Shown here: positions 59,162 to 64,000 of the stretch, one piece after another
Layout of the letters: every line of letters starts with the position of its first letter
Numbering within the stretch: position 1 is the first letter of the stretch
NCBI GenBank assembly: GCA_045636265.1
Contig: JAZTXD010000074.1
Location: forward strand, 1-64,000
Length of the DNA stretch: 64,000 nucleotides
From: Flemingiibacterium sp045636265
Lineage (GTDB): Bacteria > Bacillota > Clostridia > Oscillospirales > CAG-272
Direction of reading: 5' to 3'
Translations under genes and position numbers: made by a program
The notes under the pieces: generated by a model
Told to the model about the DNA's origin: nothing
What the model saw: the letters and a program-made list of their open reading frames with translations, nothing else
Databases searched by the model: none

Positions 59162-60202
59162 TCAACTAAATTTTATAACCTGACCGAGTCTTGCGGACTC
59201 AAACGCCGCTTCCATAACCTTTATGTCAAGCATCATTTCCTCATGTGTTACTATCTGAGGCTCGATGCCGTCTATTGCACGAGTGAAGTTGCGGTAATAG
59301 TCGTGTACGTCGGACACAGGGCGCTCGCACTCGTATTCGTCAACGGTTATATGGTCGCGCGGTGCCATTGTCTTTGTGAGTCCAGCCGCGGTTTCAACCG
59401 GCATAACGTCGGATTCGTGCCACGCCTTACACTTGGTGACCTTGCAGTTCTCGCGCCAATCGGTTATAAGTGCCGTACCCTTCATACCCTGCATATAGAA
59501 ACGGGGCAGGGGGATGAAGTTGTATGTTCCAAGCTCGATGTATGCGCGGCAACCGTTCTCAAACATAAGCTCAAGCTTAAATCCGTCGTCAACCTCATCG
59601 TTTGTGATGTGGTCCAGTCGGCAGAATACGGTGTCGATCTTTGAGGGAACTATCTGAAGGATCTGGTCAATCAGATGTATGCCCCAGTCATAGATCATGC
59701 CGCCGCCGTACTTTTTCATTCCGCGCCAGTCGGACGGAATTCCGCGCGAGCCGTGAACACGCGACTCAATGTTGAACACCTCGCCGATCTCGCCGCTTTC
59801 GTAAAGCTTCTTGATTGCGAGCGTGTCAACGTCAAAGCGGCGGTTCTGGTGAACCGAGAATATCTTTCCGGCTTTGTTTGCCGCGTTTATCATATCGGCA
59901 AGATCAGCGGAGCAGGGTGTTACCGGCTTTTCGCAGATAACGTTTTTGCCTGCCTCAAGCGCGCGGATAACAACATCTTTATGCTGATCGTTCGGTATTG
60001 CGACTGTTATAATATCAACATTTTCGTCGGACAGAACTGCATCGTATGAATCGTACGCGAAAATACCGCGGGATTTTGCAAGTTCATTTTTTTCGGGCTT
60101 GATATCGTAAACTCCGAGGAGCTTTACAACATCGCTTTTGATGGCACGCTCAACGTGCCAGCCACCCATTCCGCCGTATCCGACAACAACTAAGTTTTTC
60201 AT
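59162..60202 (-). CDS. Gfo/Idh/MocA-family NAD(P)-dependent sugar oxidoreductase
   Basis: A 346-residue cytosolic dehydrogenase of sugars or inositols. Residues 3-12 (LVVVGYGGMGGW) are the Rossmann Gly motif, ICEKPVTP (about 91-98) carries the Lys-Pro active-site signature, and MIYDWGIHLIDQI (about 170-182) contains the conserved Asp and His of the catalytic group. The C-terminal alpha-beta domain follows. The frame begins with a GTG at 60214, but the ATG at 60202 has AGGTG nine bases upstream and is preferred. It is downstream of the isomerase gene (26 bases) in one operon, a common pairing in inositol or sugar-acid catabolism. Confidence 0.9.
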   Translation of the reverse strand: MKNLVVVGYGGMGGWHVERAIKSDVVKLLGVYDIKPEKNELAKSRGIFAYDSYDAVLSDENVDIITVAIPNDQHKDVVIRALEAGKNVICEKPVTPCSADLADMINAANKAGKIFSVHQNRRFDVDTLAIKKLYESGEIGEVFNIESRVHGSRGIPSDWRGMKKYGGGMIYDWGIHLIDQILQIVPSKIDTVFCRLDHITNDEVDDGFKLELMFENGCRAYIELGTYNFIPLPRFYMQGMKGTALITDWRENCKVTKCKAWHESDVMPVETAAGLTKTMAPRDHITVDEYECERPVSDVHDYYRNFTRAIDGIEPQIVTHEEMMLDIKVMEAAFESARLGQVIKFS

Positions 60203-60228
60203 TTCAAGTTTCACCTATATACAGTAAT

Positions 60229-61197
60229 TTACGCCCAAGACATGGTAGAAGGCTTGGGATCCTTCATAATAACTTCCTTCAAAACGGCAACAGCCTTTGT
60301 AAGACCCTCGTCGATGCTCATGAGGCTGTCCTCGTGCTCAATGCTCATAACCTTATCGTATCCGACAAGGCGAAGTGCAGATGCGATATCCTTCCAGTAT
60401 GCAACGTCGTTTCCGTAGCCGAGTGCACGGAATACCCATGAGCGGTGAAGCTCATCGCCGTAGTGCTTGGTGTCAAGTACACCGTTGCGTGCGGTGTTGA
60501 TAGCGTCAACCTTGGTATCCTTTGCGTGGAAGTGATATATAGCGCCCTCAAGCTCGCGAATTGCGGCAACGGGGTCCATGCCCTGCCAGATAAGATGAGA
60601 GGGGTCGAAGTTTGCGCCGATTGTCGGGCCTACTGCGGCACGCAGCTTAAGAAGCGTTTCCGGGTTGTATACACAGAATCCGGGATGCATCTCAAGCGCG
60701 ATCTTTGTAACGCCGTGAGCGTTAGCAAACTTTACTTCTTCTTTCCAGTATGGGATGAGGACTTCATCCCACTGATAATCGAGAATCTCGAGGAAATCCT
60801 CGGGCCACGGACAGGTTACCCAGTTCGGATACTTTGCGCCGTCATGGTCACCGGGGCAACCGGAGAATGTGATAACGGTGTCGAGTCCCATTTTCTCGGC
60901 GAGGAGAATTGCATCTCGGAAATCGGAAATGTATCCGTTTGCGATCTCTTTGTTCGGGTGCACGGGATTTCCGTGACAAGCGAGAGCGCACGGCTCGATA
61001 TTATATTTCTTAAATGTTGCCATGAATTCTGCGAATTTCTTCTCGTCTGCCAGAAGTGCGGCAGGATCGCAGTGCGCCTTTCCGGGATATCCGCCGGCGC
61101 CGATCTCAACAGCTTCAACTCCGAGCTTTGAGAAAATCGAAAGCGTTTCGTCAAGTGTTTTTGAACCGTAACAGTTTGCAAGTACAGACAGTTTCAT
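60229..61197 (-). CDS. Xylose-isomerase-like sugar isomerase/epimerase
   Basis: A 322-residue TIM-barrel protein of the AP-endonuclease-2 family. Probable metal ligands: Glu in IALEMHPGF (about residue 169), Asp and His in NFDPSHLIW (about 196-200), His in YHFHAKD (about 224-228) and Glu in SIEHED (about 291). ACHGNPVHP near 72-80 is a further conserved patch. It probably works with the dehydrogenase 26 bases downstream on a sugar or inositol derivative; the substrate is not readable. ATG with AAGGAGT seven bases upstream and a consensus promoter. Confidence 0.88.
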   Translation of the reverse strand: MKLSVLANCYGSKTLDETLSIFSKLGVEAVEIGAGGYPGKAHCDPAALLADEKKFAEFMATFKKYNIEPCALACHGNPVHPNKEIANGYISDFRDAILLAEKMGLDTVITFSGCPGDHDGAKYPNWVTCPWPEDFLEILDYQWDEVLIPYWKEEVKFANAHGVTKIALEMHPGFCVYNPETLLKLRAAVGPTIGANFDPSHLIWQGMDPVAAIRELEGAIYHFHAKDTKVDAINTARNGVLDTKHYGDELHRSWVFRALGYGNDVAYWKDIASALRLVGYDKVMSIEHEDSLMSIDEGLTKAVAVLKEVIMKDPKPSTMSWA

Positions 61198-61263
61198 ATG
61201 TATTACTCCTTACATTTGGAATTTTCATTTTGAATAAATGACGGTATATATCCGTCTACAAAA

Positions 61264-61292
61264 ATGATACCGCATTTTCTGCAAAGTGTCAA
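61264..61292 (-). promoter_or_regulatory. Promoter of the isomerase-dehydrogenase operon
   Basis: On the minus strand: -35 TTGACA (61287-61292), 17-bp spacer, -10 TATCAT (61264-61269). Confidence 0.8.
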
Positions 61293-61338
61293 TAGATAAT
61301 CTTGCTGTAAAATTGCACTATTTTGACTTTTGACGGAA

Positions 61339-61680
61339 TTATTTGATATAATACGTGTAATATACAATGATTGTTCGCTCCTTACCGCTTTGGGTGAGGT
61401 CGGGGGCTGTGAGCATAGCGCCGTCGTTACTCATGAGCTCCCATGCGCGAAGCTCGGTTACCTTACAGCGAAACACGATGTCCGCACTGGCGAGAACGAT
61501 GAACTCGTCATCTTTAATAGAGAGGGAACCGGCGTGTCCTATGACCTTCTCGGAGCTATCCTCCATGTTACGCTCGACACAGTATTTAATGGCGCGACCG
61601 GCGAGGCGGTTTGCCATTTCTACGCGGAAAGCTACAGAATTTTCTTTTGGCTTAAAAAGTTTTTTGAATATACCGAACAT
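61339..61680 (-). CDS. Small conserved-looking hypothetical protein
   Basis: A 113-residue cytosolic protein beginning MFGIFKKLFKPKENS, with a basic amphipathic start and then alternating beta segments (AGSLSIKDDEFIVLASADIVFRCKVTELRAWELMSNDGAMLTAPDL shows the pattern in pieces). No motif is recognised. Codon use fits the neighbours better than a slightly longer open frame on the other strand, which has a composition typical of an antisense shadow. No clear ribosome binding site; GGTAAG is the nearest. It might be fused functionally to the envelope since its start could bind membranes, but that is speculation. Confidence 0.6.
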   Translation of the reverse strand: MFGIFKKLFKPKENSVAFRVEMANRLAGRAIKYCVERNMEDSSEKVIGHAGSLSIKDDEFIVLASADIVFRCKVTELRAWELMSNDGAMLTAPDLTQSGKERTIIVYYTYYIK

Positions 61681-61808
61681 AATCTTACCAAAGCTTCCGC
61701 CGCGCGAAAGCGTCCTTTCAAAATCTACAGTTTGTTAGTGCATAACCAACAAATAAAAGCAACAATTTTGTACTCATCGCCAAAATTAAATAAATTTCCG
61801 AATCCTAC

Positions 61809-61836
61809 TTGAAATTTCGGGAAAATATGGTATATT
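61809..61836 (+). promoter_or_regulatory. Possible promoter of the ABC exporter gene
   Basis: -35 TTGAAA (61809-61814), 16-bp spacer, -10 TATATT (61831-61836) preceded by TGG. The leader would be about 100 bases. AAGGAG lies at 61903, too far from the ATG at 61942. Confidence 0.5.
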
Positions 61837-61941
61837 TATAATAACATATCGTAGCAAATATTGCAACACTTTCTAAAAAATAACGGTATGTTAAAATTTT
61901 GAAAGGAGAAGGTCGGGGCATTTTCCTGATCGTACACCTTT

Positions 61942-64000
61942 ATGTTACCACTTGACAGATTGACCGAGGAGGCACGTATCGGTTTTCGTGAGCACGGAGT
62001 CAATGTTGATGAGCTTAAGCTGGTGCTTGAGCTTGACCTTAATCACGAGGGTAACTTCGGCGAAACATTCCTTGCATACAATGCCAAAGACAAAAAGCTT
62101 TATGCAATGTCTGTAACGTCGGACCACGAAACCGAGGAAAAACGTAAGAAGGCGCGCAAGGCGGCTGAAGATGCCAAGTCCAAGGCTTCAAAGAGTAAAA
62201 AGGCGCCGAAGGACGTTAAGGAATTCTTCATTCCCGATCTCTTTGCAAATTCTGTTTTCAGGGAATTTGACATGAACCGGGTATCCGACGCCTACGTTGA
62301 CAACTTCGTTTCCTCAAACCGACTGCTCGCAAAGGATCATCCACACGCGGTTGAGATAACGCCGTCTGACGTGCGTCTTGACTACGATGAGGAGAAAAAA
62401 CTCCAAAAAGAGCGCGACAAGGACGCAACCACAGTGATCATCGCGTATTCGACCAATGCCAAAAAGCGTAAGCTTTTCGCTTTTGTCGATTTGATGAACC
62501 GACTCATCAGAGGCGACGACGTCAAAGACGATGACCCGATATTTGAGCAGTTCAACGCGAAGTGTCCGAAATGCGGCAGGGTATTCGACGACCAGGAGCG
62601 AAAAATATGCAATCACTGCACAAACCAGAAAGCGGTGTTCGCAAGGCTTCTTGGATACTTTAAGCCGTTCAAACTCCAGCTTGCTACAGTACTTTTCTGT
62701 ATGCTTGCCACATCGGGCATACAGCTTATAAATCCTATAATAACAAACCAGATACTCTATGACCAGGTAATCTCTGAGCCGGGCGTTATCGCAGGCAAGG
62801 CTGTGGGTACGCTTCACAAGCCGGGATGGCTGCTCGCTATTATCGGCGTGATCTTCGGATTGGCACTGCTTTCGCTTGGTATCTCGATACTGCAAAACAG
62901 AGCCAACGCCGTAATGTCAACAAGAGTTACGCTTAATATGAAGACGGAAATTTTCACATCGCTGCAAAGCCTTTCGCTTTCCTTCTTCAACAATAATCAG
63001 ACAGGCCGTCTTATAACGCGTGTCAACTACGATGCCGACAGAATACGTGCATTCTTTATTGACGGTGTGCCTAACTTCGTTGTAAACGCACTTAACTTTA
63101 TCGGTCTTACGGTCTTTCTGTTTATTCTTAACTGGAAGCTGACGCTTATCGTCTTTATTCCCGTGCCGATAATTGTGTGCATATTCAAGTTTATGCTTCC
63201 CAAACTCTGGCGCATGTACTCAAAGCAGTGGCGCCGTTCCTCGAGCCTTAACGCGATTCTCGGCGACTCTCTGACCGGCGTGCGTGTTGTAAAGGCATTC
63301 TCCAAGGAAGCAGAGGAAACCGCGAGATTTTATGAGTATGCCAACAGACTGACAAGGGCAAATCTTCAGACAAACCTTGTTTCACTCACAATTTTCCCCG
63401 TAGTCGGACTCCTTATTGCAATGTCCAGCCAGGTTATCTGGGGATTCGGCGGCGTTGAGGTTATGAATCAGCGTATGACATACGGTGAATTTGCAACATA
63501 TTTCGGCTACATCGGCATGATCTTCGGTCCGCTTAACTTCTTTACCAATTTCACAAATATGGTAACGGATACCGCAAACTGTGCTCAGCGTATGTTTGAG
63601 ATTACCGACGCGGTTCCCGAGATAACCGATGCCAAGGATCCGATATATCTTGACAGACTTGCAGGCGATATTGAGTTTAAGAACGTATGCTTCCACTACG
63701 CGGCAAACAGACCGATACTCAAAAATGTATCGCTCAAGATAAATGCGGGCGATCACATCGGACTTGTGGGTCACACGGGAAGCGGAAAGTCAACGATTGC
63801 GAATCTCATTAGCCGTCTTTACGACACCGTCAGCGGTTCGATATACATTGACGGATACAATGTAAAGGATATCGCAACAAGTTCACTTCGTACCAATATT
63901 TCCATAGTTTCGCAGGAAATATTCCTATTTAAAGGTACGATAGCAGACAACATCCGCTATGCACGTCCCGAGGCAACAATGGATGAGATTATAGCGGCGG
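61942..64000 (+). CDS. ABC exporter (fused permease-ATPase) with zinc-ribbon N-terminal extension, cut by right edge
   Basis: At least 686 residues; the frame runs off the window. Residues 1 to about 200 are a charged, soluble extension with no close family known to me, containing a Lys/Ala-rich segment (about 63-90). It ends in a zinc ribbon: CPKCGRVF and CNHC (about 208-230). A type I exporter membrane domain follows (about 245-530; LSLSFFNNNQTGRLITRVNYD is the typical coupling region), then the ATPase with Walker A GHTGSGKST (about 609-617) and the Q loop SIVSQEIFLF. The signature motif and Walker B lie beyond the edge. A TGA at 61927 blocks any earlier in-frame start, so ATG 61942 is the first possible one. 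Such exporters work as dimers; the substrate is unknown. Confidence 0.9.
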   Translation, partial: MLPLDRLTEEARIGFREHGVNVDELKLVLELDLNHEGNFGETFLAYNAKDKKLYAMSVTSDHETEEKRKKARKAAEDAKSKASKSKKAPKDVKEFFIPDLFANSVFREFDMNRVSDAYVDNFVSSNRLLAKDHPHAVEITPSDVRLDYDEEKKLQKERDKDATTVIIAYSTNAKKRKLFAFVDLMNRLIRGDDVKDDDPIFEQFNAKCPKCGRVFDDQERKICNHCTNQKAVFARLLGYFKPFKLQLATVLFCMLATSGIQLINPIITNQILYDQVISEPGVIAGKAVGTLHKPGWLLAIIGVIFGLALLSLGISILQNRANAVMSTRVTLNMKTEIFTSLQSLSLSFFNNNQTGRLITRVNYDADRIRAFFIDGVPNFVVNALNFIGLTVFLFILNWKLTLIVFIPVPIIVCIFKFMLPKLWRMYSKQWRRSSSLNAILGDSLTGVRVVKAFSKEAEETARFYEYANRLTRANLQTNLVSLTIFPVVGLLIAMSSQVIWGFGGVEVMNQRMTYGEFATYFGYIGMIFGPLNFFTNFTNMVTDTANCAQRMFEITDAVPEITDAKDPIYLDRLAGDIEFKNVCFHYAANRPILKNVSLKINAGDHIGLVGHTGSGKSTIANLISRLYDTVSGSIYIDGYNVKDIATSSLRTNISIVSQEIFLFKGTIADNIRYARPEATMDEIIAA

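Noticed and set aside
61330..61812. A 160-codon plus-strand open frame opposite the small hypothetical gene
   Set aside because: It overlaps the minus-strand gene over its full length, has a weaker composition and no binding site, and runs through the upstream region of the ABC gene.

Overview
The window looks like a chromosomal segment of a spore-forming Clostridia-type Firmicute, probably an uncultured, carbohydrate-degrading anaerobe. The evidence is an intact sporulation sigma factor of the SigK type, a SipL-like SPOCS/LysM spore-envelope protein, AGGAGG ribosome binding sites, TTGACA/TATAAT promoters and compact hairpin plus T-tract terminators. No phage, transposase, rRNA operon or CRISPR array was seen.

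Layout. (1) 1-8.3 kb, mostly housekeeping: a lipoprotein cut by the left edge, a YesL-type membrane protein, a polytopic membrane protein and proC on the minus strand; a GNAT-aroK-pyrB operon on the plus strand; then the SipL-like gene on the minus strand. (2) tRNA-Arg at 8.37 kb. (3) 8.6-49.5 kb: the dominant feature, a tandem array of secreted multidomain proteins. It holds one secreted protein made only of binding-like modules (8672) and fourteen paralogs sharing a core of about 350 residues that resembles a TIM-barrel glycoside hydrolase. The paralogs are called here A 13142, B 14869, C 17735, D 20557, E 23434, F 25900, G 28275, H 30672, I 33104, J 35995, K 38584, L 42562, M 44933 and N 47226-49466 (minus strand). 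Between them sit an M55 D-aminopeptidase with a TIM-barrel isomerase, a small SGNH hydrolase, and an orphan solute-binding lipoprotein. (4) 49.6-64 kb, mostly housekeeping: a YpsA/SLOG-like protein, sigK, a Nudix hydrolase, a large cytosolic glycosidase-like protein, trpS, tRNA-Leu, an unknown membrane-anchored protein, radA, a small beta-propeller-like protein, mnmM, a Gfo/Idh/MocA dehydrogenase with a sugar isomerase, a small hypothetical protein, and an ABC exporter with a zinc-ribbon N-terminal extension cut by the right edge.

The array is built as repeated, nearly autonomous transcription units. Almost every copy has its own promoter (TTGACA, 17 bp, TATAAT or TAGAAT, usually with an extended -10 TGn), a short leader, a signal peptide, the open reading frame and its own hairpin terminator. 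Many terminators share a GCTGTnAGC stem. Copies fall into architectural classes: core only (A, E), two tandem N-terminal modules plus core (B, C, D), and one CBM4/9-like N-terminal module plus core (F to N). Copy I also has an extra domain of about 165 residues inserted into its C-terminal beta domain. No regulator, permease, LPXTG, SLH or dockerin motif was seen in the array, so the proteins appear to be released and possibly substrate-bound. The working model (inference) is a diversified secreted glycan-processing or glycan-binding set; uptake and most intracellular steps must be encoded elsewhere, with the cytosolic protein at 52006 and the isomerase/dehydrogenase genes as possible local partners.
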